64,000 nt of DNA from Fibrobacter sp. (GCA_024398875.1 JAKSIJ010000002.1:62001-126000), one strand, 5' to 3'. Numbered from the stretch's first letter, positions 1 to 9,331 are shown. The notes: generated from the sequence alone by a model not told the origin. Numbers and translations: made by a program.

Positions 1-1262
1 GTATGCTTACGGCGGTGTTCGTGTTGCCTGTTTTTGTGGCTTGTATGGGCGGTATTCCTGCCGCGCCCGAGGGTAGTTTGCTGCCCAAATCCTGGAGTGA
101 GGAACGTATTTTCAAAAACTTCAAGCGCATCGCCATCGTGGGCTTTATTCTGGGTGCCTTTGCATTGTTCTTTACCCAGTATGTTGATTTTGAACACGAT
201 TTGAAGAACCTCCGCCGCGCTTCTACGGCAAAGGTGGTGGCCACCAATAAAATTTCTACCAAGGTGACCCGCGCTACAAACCGCGCCGTGACATCTACGC
301 CTGCGGCTGTTATGGGTTCCAAGGCCGAACAACTGGACAAGCTTTATGACACCTTGATGGTGCGCCTCAGCCAGGAAAAGGATCCCATGCTGGGAAGTTT
401 CCTCACTTTGCGGAGTTTTGTTCCTCATCCGGATTCTCAGGCAAAACGTCTGGAAGTCATCGAGGAAATTCGCGATTTGGCAGAAGCCCGCGTGTTTGAC
501 AGAGCTGAGGGGGAGGATTCCTCCAATGTGGCGCTTCTGCGTAAACTTGCTTCTGTGGAAGAACCCTTTACTGCAGAAGATGTTCCTAGCTGGACTCTGG
601 ATTTGCTCCGCGAAAAAGATGGCTCCTATGGAAAGATTGGCTTCATCTACGGTGATTTCCCTAGCTGGGATGCGCATGCCCTTCATGATTTCCAGGAACG
701 GTATGGACATTGGAATTTTGATGGTGAAGAACTTCGCACCTTCTCTTCACAGTTCATCTTGAGCGATGTGATTGAGTCGGTGAAGGCGGATAGCTTCAAT
801 CTGGCTCTCGTCATCATGATTGTCATCATTCTCACGTTGGTGATTTCCTTCCGCAAGCCTTCTATGTTTGTTGCGGGAACCATTTCTTTCGGTATGGGTG
901 CGCTACTTACGCTTGGATTGCTTGGCTTCCTCACGGACTTCTTCGAATTTGGGAAGATTAGCATCTATAACGTGATTGTGATTCCCATGACCCTTGGCAT
1001 TGGCATTGATGCCACCATCCACTTCATTACTTCCTGGACTTCAGATAAGGGTTTGTCCTTGCGTCAGCTGTTTGATACTACGGGTCGTAATGTGATGGCA
1101 AGTTCCACTACAACGATTGCAGGCTTCGTAGGATTTCTCTTTACGACTCATCGCGGCTTGCAGGGCATCGGTCATTTAGCTTGCATCGGTATTGGAATGT
1201 TCCTCATCACCAGCGTCGTCTTCTCCATGTATTTGTGTGGCGCTTGGCTGAAGAGAAAATAG
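1..1262 (+). CDS. RND/MMPL-family exporter, C-terminal half (5' end outside window)
   Basis: This is the C-terminal part of an inner-membrane exporter of the RND superfamily (MMPL/SecDF-like). The frame is open at the left edge and the visible part begins in what looks like the last helix of the first membrane block. Then come a loop helix (IAIVGFILGAFALF), a soluble periplasmic region of about 200 residues, and a five-helix block containing the family-like stretch LGIGIDATIHF and the helix GIGMFLITSVVFSMYL. The visible 419 residues match roughly half of a family member of about 800. Substrate cannot be told; lipid or hopanoid export is known for relatives. It converges on the sulfatase gene with no clear terminator in the 28-base gap. 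Confidence 0.85.
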   Translation, partial: MLTAVFVLPVFVACMGGIPAAPEGSLLPKSWSEERIFKNFKRIAIVGFILGAFALFFTQYVDFEHDLKNLRRASTAKVVATNKISTKVTRATNRAVTSTPAAVMGSKAEQLDKLYDTLMVRLSQEKDPMLGSFLTLRSFVPHPDSQAKRLEVIEEIRDLAEARVFDRAEGEDSSNVALLRKLASVEEPFTAEDVPSWTLDLLREKDGSYGKIGFIYGDFPSWDAHALHDFQERYGHWNFDGEELRTFSSQFILSDVIESVKADSFNLALVIMIVIILTLVISFRKPSMFVAGTISFGMGALLTLGLLGFLTDFFEFGKISIYNVIVIPMTLGIGIDATIHFITSWTSDKGLSLRQLFDTTGRNVMASSTTTIAGFVGFLFTTHRGLQGIGHLACIGIGMFLITSVVFSMYLCGAWLKRK

Positions 1263-1290
1263 AATCGACGGCAGCTGATTGCTTCGCGTT

Positions 1291-3288
1291 CTAGAATCCC
1301 CGCTCCAGCGAATAGTCCGCTAGGCGAATGAGGGAATCCATCAGGTCTTTTAGCCGCTTGCCATCTTGGGGGCGGCTTTCTTGTAAATCTTCATTCTGGT
1401 GGGTGTCGCCCTCGGCGAAGAGTCCTTGAATATCGCCCCCTTCGTCGGGATGTCTGGTAATGAGCCGCAGACATTCATAACCGATGGCTGTATAGCCGTT
1501 ATAGGCTCCCAAAGAAAGTCCTTCACCATGACCTCTCAGCAGGTTATGGCCCATGAACATGTTGGGAACGGCAAGTCCTGCCAATTCCAGAATAGTGGGT
1601 GCCACGTCGATTTGGGCTGCTGTTGCGGTGTCCAATTGTGCCTCGATTCCTTCTCCGTGAATCAGGAAGGGAATCCAGGTGGCGTTGGAGAAGGCGCCGC
1701 CGTTCATGGTAGAAACGCCGTTTTCACCCAGAGGGAATCCGTGGTCTGCCATGATGATGACGTAGGTATTCTGGAACCAGTCTTTGCTTTCCACAGAGCG
1801 CATGAAATGGGCCAATTGGCGGTCGGCGTAATTCATGGTGACTTTGACGCGTTCTGTAAGCGGGAGATTTTTCTCCTCATCGGTCATCCCTGCCGCAAAA
1901 TTGAAGGGATAGTGGTTGGAACGGGTCATCAAGGTGACTAGGAAGGGCTTGTCTTGGGTGGCTAGGGTGTCATTCACATAGGTGATGGCGTGGTCGAAGA
2001 AGGTAGAGTCGTCTTCGCGATTGCGGTCGTAGTGCTGTGCGGTGTACCACTTGGACATCCAGACACCCAGATTATCCCAGGCCGGGTCTGCGGCAGAGAA
2101 GTAGTGTGTGGTATAGCCAGAATCGGTAAGAACGGAGGCAAAGCTAGGAATGAACACGTGGGCGAGATCTGTAGCTTGCGCGAGCTTGGAGTGATGGGGA
2201 ATGCCTACATGGCTGGAGAGAACGCCGCCAGTGGTAGGGAGCCCGCTGGTATGCATTCGCGCCCAAACGCGGGAACTTGCCGCCAGGGAATCAAAGTAAG
2301 GTGTTGGTGATGGCTTCATGCCCGGGTTCAAAAATCCGGTGTTCAAACCACGATGGGATTCCATAAAGACGACGATGAAGTTTGGGTGTTTTGTCCGCTT
2401 AACAAGTAATGCAGAATCTTGAGTGAGAGCTTCTGTCGGAACGCGGAACAGCGGCGATTTAGAGGATGCTTCGTCTTTTGGGAAAATCCACAGGGAATCG
2501 CCTTCAATGTGGTTCCATAAGGCTTCAAAAGTAGTTTTATGTTGGGCAAGTTCCTCGCTGGAAAGCCCACCAGCTTTGCCTGAGGAGAAAATCTCGTTCC
2601 ACACGAGGGTAGTCACGGGCCGGAGTTTTGTGGCCCGAGCGTTGCCCGTCCAAATTACATTCACAAATAGGGAAGAGGCGATGTAGAAAGCCACGAGGAA
2701 AATCGCAGTTCCCTTGAAGGACCAGTTCGCCTTCTTCAGCAGGCGGTAGACGCCATAGGTAAAGGGGAACATTAAAATCAGCACCACAAATTGCAAGTAG
2801 GGAACAGAGAGGTCGTTAGCCACGTAGTCCCAAAACATCACGATGGAAGAGGTGTCCTTGTAGGTGTTTGCGAGACCGAAGGAAAGGTGGCTCCCCAGGA
2901 AGCGCAACAGTTCGTGGTCCAGGAATGTGACGGGAAGCAGAATGCCGTGGAAAATGGCATATAGAATGATGCAAACGGAAAATACGGGATGCTTAGAGGC
3001 CTTCGCGGGTTCTGATTTTTTTGCAGAGTTCTTGCGACTTACGATGAATTGAATTAATCCTGCAACAATGGTGAAAACCAAAAGTGTGTTGCAAATCCAG
3101 ATGAAGTCGTAACAAACGGCATGGAAGATGTACCAGTCGGGTTTACTGACAAAGGGAAATCCGTATGGATTGTTGCGGAACAAAAGCAGCACCCGCAAAA
3201 TAATGTGCATCACCCAGGCCGCGAGTGAAATGTAGATTAGCGGTTTCAAGGGCGATAGAAATCCAAACAGCTTTTTCAAAAATATCAT
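1291..3288 (-). CDS. LtaS-type membrane sulfatase / phosphoglycerol transferase
   Basis: A 665-residue inner-membrane protein with about five N-terminal helices (residues 1-210) followed by an extracytoplasmic alkaline-phosphatase-fold domain of the lipoteichoic acid synthase/sulfatase family. Visible motifs are VVFMESHRG (metal-binding Glu), GLPTTGG with the probable nucleophile Thr, and IIMADHG near the C-terminus. Family members transfer phosphoglycerol or phosphoethanolamine from phospholipids onto glycans. I chose ATG at 3288 rather than a longer frame because it forms an ATGA overlap with the stop of the upstream glycosyltransferase, which indicates translational coupling and a shared envelope-glycan role. 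The exact acceptor is unknown. Confidence 0.85.
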   Translation of the reverse strand: MIFLKKLFGFLSPLKPLIYISLAAWVMHIILRVLLLFRNNPYGFPFVSKPDWYIFHAVCYDFIWICNTLLVFTIVAGLIQFIVSRKNSAKKSEPAKASKHPVFSVCIILYAIFHGILLPVTFLDHELLRFLGSHLSFGLANTYKDTSSIVMFWDYVANDLSVPYLQFVVLILMFPFTYGVYRLLKKANWSFKGTAIFLVAFYIASSLFVNVIWTGNARATKLRPVTTLVWNEIFSSGKAGGLSSEELAQHKTTFEALWNHIEGDSLWIFPKDEASSKSPLFRVPTEALTQDSALLVKRTKHPNFIVVFMESHRGLNTGFLNPGMKPSPTPYFDSLAASSRVWARMHTSGLPTTGGVLSSHVGIPHHSKLAQATDLAHVFIPSFASVLTDSGYTTHYFSAADPAWDNLGVWMSKWYTAQHYDRNREDDSTFFDHAITYVNDTLATQDKPFLVTLMTRSNHYPFNFAAGMTDEEKNLPLTERVKVTMNYADRQLAHFMRSVESKDWFQNTYVIIMADHGFPLGENGVSTMNGGAFSNATWIPFLIHGEGIEAQLDTATAAQIDVAPTILELAGLAVPNMFMGHNLLRGHGEGLSLGAYNGYTAIGYECLRLITRHPDEGGDIQGLFAEGDTHQNEDLQESRPQDGKRLKDLMDSLIRLADYSLERGF

Positions 3289-4478
3289 ACGGCTAAATCT
3301 CGATAAAGCTGGAGTTGACGCTTGAAGCAATCATTCCAGCTGAATTTTTCGGCGTAGGTCCGGGCGTTTTCCTTCATGCGCTTCATGTCGGACTGGTAGA
3401 GTTCGATAATAGCATCCGCAAGAGCCTGTGGCGTGCGTTCCTTGAGAACTGTTCCTGCCTTAGATTCCGTCACGTGCTCGAAGGCGGCGCCTGTGGCGGC
3501 CCCGACTTGGGCGTTTCCGCTAGCCATGCTTTCCAGAATGGAAAGCCCGAAGGTTTCCCAGCCGGAGAGGGCGAGGCCCAAGTCTACGCTGGCGTAATGA
3601 CGGGCCATTTCGTCGGCGCTCTTGATAAAGCCCGCATAATGCATGTGAGGGTGCTCTTTGACTGCCGCTTCCACTTTCGGGAGGTAGGGCCCGGTGCCCG
3701 CAAAAACGATGGCGGGTTCCGTACCCAATTTCTGCGTCAGAATGTTATAAGCACCGAGCAAAAGCTCAATGCCTTTCTCCTCACAAAAGCGGTGAGGGAA
3801 GAAAATGGTAAGGCGGTTCGGGTCTCCGTCCTTCAATTTCGCCACAAGTGCTTCGTCTCGTTTTGTGGTATTGAACTGCTGAATGTCGCAGCCCAGAGGA
3901 ATCCAGTGGGATTTTGGGAGATGGTGCTTTTCTAGCCGCTCCAAAACTTCGTGACAGGAAACCTGGATGCCATCATAACGATGAAATTCGCGCCGGGCAT
4001 AAAAGAATGCCGCACTTTCGCAGAATTTTCCGATGGCCTTTCCAAGTTTGTTGGCGACAGGTCTGCCCACATAGGTGACCGGGAAATCTGCATGCCAAAA
4101 GCTAAGCAGTTTGGCGTTTGGAACAACTTTCTTTGCGACTCTTCGCACAACGGTAGGGAGCAGGTAGGGCGATCCCACTTCAATCACCTGTGGCCGGTAT
4201 TTTTCCAGAATGGGGCGAATCTGCGACTTTTTCCAGATGAAGCGGTATTCCCAGTTGCCCGGGAAGCGGTAAGCATTCACATGCTCGATAATGAGGGTGT
4301 TGCTTTTCTTTTCCGTCCAGGTCTTTGCGTCGGGCATGACGAATACAGAGAGAACATTTTCCGTAATGTTCTCGTAAAAGCCCATTTTCTGCAAATGGTA
4401 GCGACGAACGCCACCTCCAGACGGGCTCCAGAAGTTGTTGAAGTCAACAATGGTAAATGGCGAATTCTGTTCAGCCAT
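3285..4478 (-). CDS. GT4-family glycosyltransferase
   Basis: A 397-residue cytoplasmic GT-B glycosyltransferase (family GT4/Glycos_transf_1). The N-terminal acceptor half contains the glycine-rich loop SPSGGGVRRY. The C-terminal donor half has HRFCEEKGIELLL and the ExxxxxxxE motif in ETFGLSILESMASG, which binds the nucleotide sugar in this family. Its ATG shares one base with the stop of the primase-like gene upstream (TAATG), and its stop overlaps the LtaS-like start, so the three are read as one message. It probably makes the glycan or glycolipid that the downstream sulfatase-family enzyme decorates (inference). Donor sugar not determinable. Confidence 0.88.
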   Translation of the reverse strand: MAEQNSPFTIVDFNNFWSPSGGGVRRYHLQKMGFYENITENVLSVFVMPDAKTWTEKKSNTLIIEHVNAYRFPGNWEYRFIWKKSQIRPILEKYRPQVIEVGSPYLLPTVVRRVAKKVVPNAKLLSFWHADFPVTYVGRPVANKLGKAIGKFCESAAFFYARREFHRYDGIQVSCHEVLERLEKHHLPKSHWIPLGCDIQQFNTTKRDEALVAKLKDGDPNRLTIFFPHRFCEEKGIELLLGAYNILTQKLGTEPAIVFAGTGPYLPKVEAAVKEHPHMHYAGFIKSADEMARHYASVDLGLALSGWETFGLSILESMASGNAQVGAATGAAFEHVTESKAGTVLKERTPQALADAIIELYQSDMKRMKENARTYAEKFSWNDCFKRQLQLYRDLAV

Positions 4479-6358
4479 TAGGCTTCTTGCATCCGGTTGG
4501 ATTCCGGATGAGTGCTCAGTTTTCCAGAGAAGTGCTTGCTGTTGCCAAGAATTCGGGAATCCACCTTGAGGGAGATGTCCTTGTCCTTCATTTCTAGCCA
4601 GTAAATGGCATCAGAATCGCGCAGGTATGCTCTTGGACCCACCAAGGCTCCATCCTTGGTCACCAATTCGCCGCCCAGAAACATGGGAATGTCTAGGGTC
4701 TTGTACAGGTTCAACATGGCCGCCGAACGGCGCTCATGAATGTCGGAAAGCTCTTGGTTGTCTGCAATTTTCAAATGGTCGATGCCATCGATGATCAGCA
4801 CTAGATTGGGGTGCTTACGCTGCTCCTCTTTCAAAACGCTTGTCAATTCCGCACTATCAAAGGTGGGGTGGTCTTCCCAGATTTCTAGCCGGTTCTCTTT
4901 AACGAGATTCATCAATTCACGAGTTGCTTCCAGAATCTTTTGATTCACAGATTCATCTTCGTTTTGTTTTCGCACCTCCAGAACGGTTTTCCCAATCATC
5001 ATGGAGACGAGTCTGTCAAAAATTTGCCGACGAGGAGTTTCCAAGGCTACATAAATCAGCTTGAGGTTTGGATTGCTCTCTAGCATATCTAGAGAAATGC
5101 TGGAGAGGAAGGATGTCTTCAAACCAAAGGGGTCTGAAGCTACATAGAAACAACCGGACTGGATGCCGTCAATTTCCTGTGTAAGCTTCGGGAATGTGTT
5201 GAGGGTATAGCCCACATTCGCGGTCGAGGGGCATCCCATCGCTGTATCGAAGTTTTCCTTGATATCCTGAAGCAGCATGGAGCGGCGGTGAGTGTGGACG
5301 GTATCTGTTTCTGCTTGCTCTACTAGAGATAGAACCTTGTCTGCGCCGTCGGCACGGATCAGCGTATCGACAGTCTCACCCTTGGAAAGCACGATGGGCT
5401 TGAACTTCAAATCCAATTCTTCCGCTAACTTCAAATAGCGCTGGATGCGGTATTCCTGTTCGCGGCGGTTGTCCTCTTTTCGTAAAATGAGGGTCACGTC
5501 GGTTGCACCACAGGCTTTCAGCTTGTATAGATGGCTAAGGGTCAGTTCCTGGTACATGGTAGAAACCACGCCTGGAATGCCGGCCAAATCTGCAGTCAGC
5601 GCGTCAAAAATGCCTTCTACGATAATGGGACTTTCGTTGTCAGGTTGGATGTTGAAAGGAATATCGCTGGGACCAGAGGCGTAAGAAATGTAGGGGTGCA
5701 AATTATCATCGTCGTCCATGGAACGTCCGTAGACGGAATGAATCAGCCCTTTAGAATTTCTAGCCGGAATGGTAATGCGAGGCTCGCGGTAGGCTTCCAG
5801 GTTATCTAGATAGAAACTGATTTGATGGCGTTCAATTCCAGAGAGCATGCAATAGCTGTAGAAGGGTTCCGGATCGCCGCTGTAATAGCCAAGACCATAA
5901 AGCTGAGCCTGGCCGATGCTCCATCCACGGCTGGCGAGAAATTCTGCAGATGAGGGACTCTTACAGGCTGCCCAGTGGCAGTAGCGGACGAAACTCTCCA
6001 ACACTTTGGATTTTTCACCGCCGATTTCGCGAATCCAGGGATGCTCATCTTGGAAAGCGTCTTGCTCTGGTTCCAAACCGCCCAAAAATTCCATAGCCTC
6101 GGCACGGGCTTGTGATTCTTCCATGCCGTTGAAGCGGTTTCGCATCACAAATTCAATAAGGTCGCCTTCGCTACCGCATTGGAGGCAACGGTAACGCCAG
6201 TATCCCAGTGCATCATAGAAGAATAGGGAAGACTCTTCAGGAGAATGGAATGGACAGCAAGCAATTAGATTTCGCCCCCAACGGCTCAGAGGAATTCCCA
6301 ACTGTCTGGGGTGGGTCTTGATTCTCATTTGGCTGGCGTGTTCAGAATCGATATGCAT
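4478..6358 (-). CDS. CHC2 zinc-finger / Toprim-like / RecA-like primase-helicase-type protein
   Basis: A 626-residue protein with the order of phage T7 gp4 or Twinkle-type primase-helicases. A CHC2 zinc finger is visible at C35-PF-H38 and C58-LQ-C61. A Toprim-like segment follows with VEGIFDA (E248, D252), but the expected DxD metal motif reads LILRKED. A DnaB/RecA-like domain starts near residue 380, with a P-loop-like SDPFGLKTS (K414) that departs from GxxxxGK(T/S), and Walker B-like LVLIIDGIDHL. The usual catalytic residues are therefore partly missing, so activity is uncertain. AGAGAGG sits 5 bases before the ATG. It leads a coupled operon with two envelope genes and lies back to back with ruvC. 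It is not the housekeeping DnaG by architecture. Confidence 0.75.
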   Translation of the reverse strand: MHIDSEHASQMRIKTHPRQLGIPLSRWGRNLIACCPFHSPEESSLFFYDALGYWRYRCLQCGSEGDLIEFVMRNRFNGMEESQARAEAMEFLGGLEPEQDAFQDEHPWIREIGGEKSKVLESFVRYCHWAACKSPSSAEFLASRGWSIGQAQLYGLGYYSGDPEPFYSYCMLSGIERHQISFYLDNLEAYREPRITIPARNSKGLIHSVYGRSMDDDDNLHPYISYASGPSDIPFNIQPDNESPIIVEGIFDALTADLAGIPGVVSTMYQELTLSHLYKLKACGATDVTLILRKEDNRREQEYRIQRYLKLAEELDLKFKPIVLSKGETVDTLIRADGADKVLSLVEQAETDTVHTHRRSMLLQDIKENFDTAMGCPSTANVGYTLNTFPKLTQEIDGIQSGCFYVASDPFGLKTSFLSSISLDMLESNPNLKLIYVALETPRRQIFDRLVSMMIGKTVLEVRKQNEDESVNQKILEATRELMNLVKENRLEIWEDHPTFDSAELTSVLKEEQRKHPNLVLIIDGIDHLKIADNQELSDIHERRSAAMLNLYKTLDIPMFLGGELVTKDGALVGPRAYLRDSDAIYWLEMKDKDISLKVDSRILGNSKHFSGKLSTHPESNRMQEA

Positions 6359-6485
6359 ATAAACCTCTCTATAACGAAATCTAATAAAAGATGAGGATAA
6401 TACGCTATGCGTTCCCGCACAATTAGGAGTTTTTTTTCTTTATTTCGGTTATATTTTTGATGTAGAAGAAAATTGAAAGAATCCT
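6359..6485. promoter_or_regulatory. Divergent promoter region between primase-like gene and ruvC
   Basis: This 127-base AT-rich gap separates two divergent genes. On the plus strand a TATATT hexamer at 6450-6455 could be the -10 box for ruvC, leaving about 30 bases of leader. On the minus strand TATTAT (plus-strand ATAATA at 6397-6402) could serve the primase-like gene. No convincing -35 boxes were seen. Assignment is by eye only. Confidence 0.4.
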
Positions 6486-7055
6486 ATGATTGTTCTTGGT
6501 ATTGACCCTGGCTCTATTACGACTGGTTTTGCTTTTTTGGACCATTCGGGTAATGAGTTTCGTGTGCTGGAATATGGCACGGTTCATGCTCCAGCGCAGA
6601 AGCCTTTGGAAGATCGTCTGCTTCACATTGTGAGTGAATTGGAAAAACTTTTGGATAAATATCGCCCAGAGGCTTTGGCCATGGAAGGGGTGTTCTTTGC
6701 AAAGAATCCAAAAAGTGCCTTGGTATTAGGACATATCCGTGGTGCCGTTTTGGTGGCTTGCCGCAAGCGGGGAATGACCTTTAACGAGTATCCTCCACGC
6801 CTTGTCAAACAGGCGATTACAGGGGATGGGGGAGCTTCCAAGGAACAGGTGGCCAATATGGTCTTTGCCCGCCTGGGTATTGAATCTGCGGGGCTCCCTT
6901 TGGATGCTTCCGATGCTTTGGCGATTGCGCTTACCCATTGCACGCCAGCGCCACTGACGGTTGCGTTGAAGGGTAAAACAAAGATTAGTCGTAAAAAAGC
7001 TACGGTGCAGCAGTGGAAGGATTTGATTGAAAGAATGGGAGGGACGGTGCAATGA
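6486..7055 (+). CDS. ruvC: Holliday junction resolvase RuvC
   Basis: A 189-residue RuvC endonuclease, which cuts Holliday junctions bound by RuvAB during recombinational repair. The RNase H-like fold shows its acidic residues: D7 in LGIDPG, the Glu of LAMEGVFF, and the C-terminal DASDALAIALTH. Length is slightly above the usual 160-180 residues because of a basic C-terminal tail. ruvA and ruvB are not beside it. Its stop overlaps the next ATG (ATGA), coupling it to a peptidoglycan peptidase, an unusual partner. Confidence 0.97.
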   Translation: MIVLGIDPGSITTGFAFLDHSGNEFRVLEYGTVHAPAQKPLEDRLLHIVSELEKLLDKYRPEALAMEGVFFAKNPKSALVLGHIRGAVLVACRKRGMTFNEYPPRLVKQAITGDGGASKEQVANMVFARLGIESAGLPLDASDALAIALTHCTPAPLTVALKGKTKISRKKATVQQWKDLIERMGGTVQ

Positions 7056-7729
7056 ATATTGCTGGCGACTTACTGCCCTATGGCCTTGGAAATCCCCATC
7101 TTGTAGAATTTCAGAAAGGTTTCTTTGTTGATTCGGAGATTGTAGAGAGCTTGAACAAATTAACAAAAGATGCGGAAACTCATGGATTCAAACTCCGTCT
7201 GGAGTCTGCCTATCGCCCTTTTGAAAAGCAACTCTCCATTTGGAACCGCAAGGCTGCGGGAGAACTCCCGTTATTAGATGCAAATGGGAATCCGATGGAG
7301 CGGCCTCAGGATGAAGAAGAACTTATGTATGCTATTCTCACGTGGTCTGCATTACCAGGCGCTAGTCGTCATCATTTGGGAACGGATTTGGATGTGGTGG
7401 ATGCTGCTGCATGCCCAGTGGGTTATGAGGTGCAATTGACGCCTGCGGAGTGTGAAGGCATGTTCCGTAGATTTCACGAATACCTTTCAGAGCGTTTCTC
7501 CTCCAATGCAGCTTTTGGTTTCAACCGTGTATTTGTTCCAGGTCGTGGAAAAATTCGCCCTGAAGGTTGGCATATCGCTCACCTCCCTACATCCCGTAAG
7601 CGTTTGGAATCATTCTCTCTAGAAACACTTCGTCAGATATATGAAGCTTCTGATATGGCTTGCAAAAAGGTGGTGTTGGCAAGACTTCCTCAACTAGCGG
7701 AAGAATTCATCTATCCCTATTTCATTTAA
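7052..7729 (+). CDS. M15-family (VanY/LAS type) D-alanyl-D-alanine carboxypeptidase-like protein
   Basis: A 225-residue LAS-type metallopeptidase. The zinc-site motifs are visible: SRHHLGTDLDVVD (the SxHxxGxAxD motif, with Thr in place of Ala) and the C-terminal GWHIAH (ExxWH-type His). The preceding SAYRPFEKQ is the usual substrate loop. Members trim D-Ala from peptidoglycan stem peptides. I see no clear N-terminal signal peptide, so either it acts in the cytoplasm on recycled muropeptides or is exported unconventionally. It is translationally coupled to ruvC and followed after 15 bases by an MpaA-like amidase, which supports a muropeptide-processing role. Confidence 0.82.
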   Translation: MNIAGDLLPYGLGNPHLVEFQKGFFVDSEIVESLNKLTKDAETHGFKLRLESAYRPFEKQLSIWNRKAAGELPLLDANGNPMERPQDEEELMYAILTWSALPGASRHHLGTDLDVVDAAACPVGYEVQLTPAECEGMFRRFHEYLSERFSSNAAFGFNRVFVPGRGKIRPEGWHIAHLPTSRKRLESFSLETLRQIYEASDMACKKVVLARLPQLAEEFIYPYFI

Positions 7730-7744
7730 GGCTGTTAAACTGCT

Positions 7745-8443
7745 ATGGAATTCGTTCCGGAATATCGAGGTGTACTTCGTTTAAAGGCTAGGGAATATGG
7801 CCGTTCCGTTATGGGAATGCCGCTTCAGTATTTCCCATGCGAAGGAAAGTGCAAACTTTTGGTGCTGGCCGCTATTCATGGTGAGGAGCCGGAGACAATC
7901 TTCCTTCTCAGCCGCGTCCTCCGGTCCTTTGAGAAAAACTTTCAGTCCATCGCTTTCATTTTGTGCGCTAATCCCGATGGCGTGACTTTGGGAACTCGCG
8001 GAAATGCCCACGGTGTTGACCTGAATCGCAATTTTCCGACGTCAAACTGGACGTCCTCTCCGGTAGGTTCCCGCTCGATTTTGGAGGCTGCTCGCGATAC
8101 ACTTCTGTCTCCGGGAAGTGCTTCTGCCAGCGAACCGGAAACCGCGGCTTTGGTCAGCCTCATCGAAGACTTGAAACCTCAGGAGATTCTCTCCATCCAT
8201 GCGCCCATCGGCTGCGTTGATGCTCCAGAGGAAACGCCTCTGGTCCAGAATCTGGAGGAAACCTTCGGCCTTCCTTGGGTTCCGGACATCGGGTATGCGA
8301 CTCCTGGCAGCCTCGGAACCTGGTGTAAGGAACATAGCCTCAATTGCGTGACCTTGGAACTCCCGCGCCTCGCGCCGGAACTTCTGTTTGAGCGCTTCGG
8401 CGCGGGCTTTGCTGCCCTTCTTGAAAATCTGGACTCACGATAA
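7745..8443 (+). CDS. mpaA: M14-family murein peptide amidase (MpaA-like)
   Basis: A 232-residue zinc carboxypeptidase-fold enzyme resembling MpaA, which removes diaminopimelate from murein tripeptides in the cytoplasm during wall recycling. Zinc ligands are seen in AIHGEEPET (HxxE) and in LSIHAPIG. The substrate-binding stretch ANPDGVTLGTRGNAHGVDLNRNFP is typical of M14, and the catalytic Glu is likely in VTLELPR. No signal peptide is present, fitting a cytoplasmic enzyme. It ends the ruvC operon and is followed by a strong hairpin terminator. No good Shine-Dalgarno sequence precedes the ATG. Confidence 0.87.
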   Translation: MEFVPEYRGVLRLKAREYGRSVMGMPLQYFPCEGKCKLLVLAAIHGEEPETIFLLSRVLRSFEKNFQSIAFILCANPDGVTLGTRGNAHGVDLNRNFPTSNWTSSPVGSRSILEAARDTLLSPGSASASEPETAALVSLIEDLKPQEILSIHAPIGCVDAPEETPLVQNLEETFGLPWVPDIGYATPGSLGTWCKEHSLNCVTLELPRLAPELLFERFGAGFAALLENLDSR

Positions 8444-8475
8444 TTAGTTGTTGCCGCAGGCAGACTATTCATGAA

Positions 8476-8499
8476 AAACGCACCCAACAGGGTGCGTTT
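8476..8499. terminator. Bidirectional hairpin terminator between mpaA and pssA
   Basis: A perfect 10-bp stem (AAACGCACCC paired with GGGTGCGTTT) closes a 4-base AACA loop between two convergent genes. The A-run on the left and T-run on the right let it work in both directions. Confidence 0.8.
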
Positions 8500-8539
8500 C
8501 AAATTTCGCCGCGGTATATGCCCGCAAAAAAACTGTGAA

Positions 8540-9331
8540 TTATTTCGCCTCTTTGCAGGCGTTCGCTTCTTCAATAATCTTGCTGCGCTGAATCAGGCCC
8601 ACACCAAAACCGATAATCAGGTAGCAGGCTACCAGCACCAAGAGGTATTCTAGAATAATCATCTTCTCGGAGATGAACATGAAGCCAGATACGTAGGTCA
8701 CTACGATGAGAACGGCTTGGAAAATATTGAACGCCTTGTTCTTTCGGGGTTGCAACTTGGGGAGGAACAATGGGCTCACCATCAGAAGTCCTGTAACCAG
8801 AAGGACTAGGACTGGCAGGTAGATGATGGAGGAGTCGGCATTAGCAAAAATATCCTTGTTCTTCAGGAACACAATGAGGATTGCGTTGATGGCACCTGCA
8901 AAGGTGGAGGGAAGTCCAGAAAAATGATGGTGGTATGCGTCGGAATCGCAAGCGTTGTATTTGGCGAGGCGCATGGCGGCGCAAAGCACATAGACAGAGA
9001 ATGCAACAGCCATCAAGGGAATGTTGTTTTCAAAGAAACCAGGGGCAAGATACTTGTAGGTGAAAATGATGCAGAATGCGGGAGCAAGACCAAATGCAAT
9101 TAGGTCTGCAAGGCTGTCAAACTGGGCTCCGAACTCGGAACTTGCGTTTACCAGTCTAGCAGCAAAACCATCTAGTTTATCGAGAAGTACGCAAAGAATG
9201 ATGAAATAAGCGCCCATGAGAATGGGATCTTTTGCCGTAAACGCTCCTGTTACCCAACAAATGGAAAATACACCTAGCAAAAAGTTCATGCTCGTAAAAG
9301 CGTTCGGCAAAATAAATCGAGTCTTTCCCAC
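8540..9331 (-). CDS. pssA: CDP-diacylglycerol--serine O-phosphatidyltransferase
   Basis: A 263-residue inner-membrane enzyme making phosphatidylserine from CDP-diacylglycerol and serine, the precursor of phosphatidylethanolamine. The CDP-alcohol phosphatidyltransferase signature is intact: DKLDGFAARL then FGAQFDSLAD, giving DG-x2-AR-x8-G-x3-D-x3-D. About eight hydrophobic segments follow. I take GTG at 9331 (GKTRFILPN) as the start because an AAAGGAG box lies 5 bases before it; a TTG nine codons upstream has no such box. No phosphatidylserine decarboxylase is adjacent. Confidence 0.92.
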   Translation of the reverse strand: MGKTRFILPNAFTSMNFLLGVFSICWVTGAFTAKDPILMGAYFIILCVLLDKLDGFAARLVNASSEFGAQFDSLADLIAFGLAPAFCIIFTYKYLAPGFFENNIPLMAVAFSVYVLCAAMRLAKYNACDSDAYHHHFSGLPSTFAGAINAILIVFLKNKDIFANADSSIIYLPVLVLLVTGLLMVSPLFLPKLQPRKNKAFNIFQAVLIVVTYVSGFMFISEKMIILEYLLVLVACYLIIGFGVGLIQRSKIIEEANACKEAK

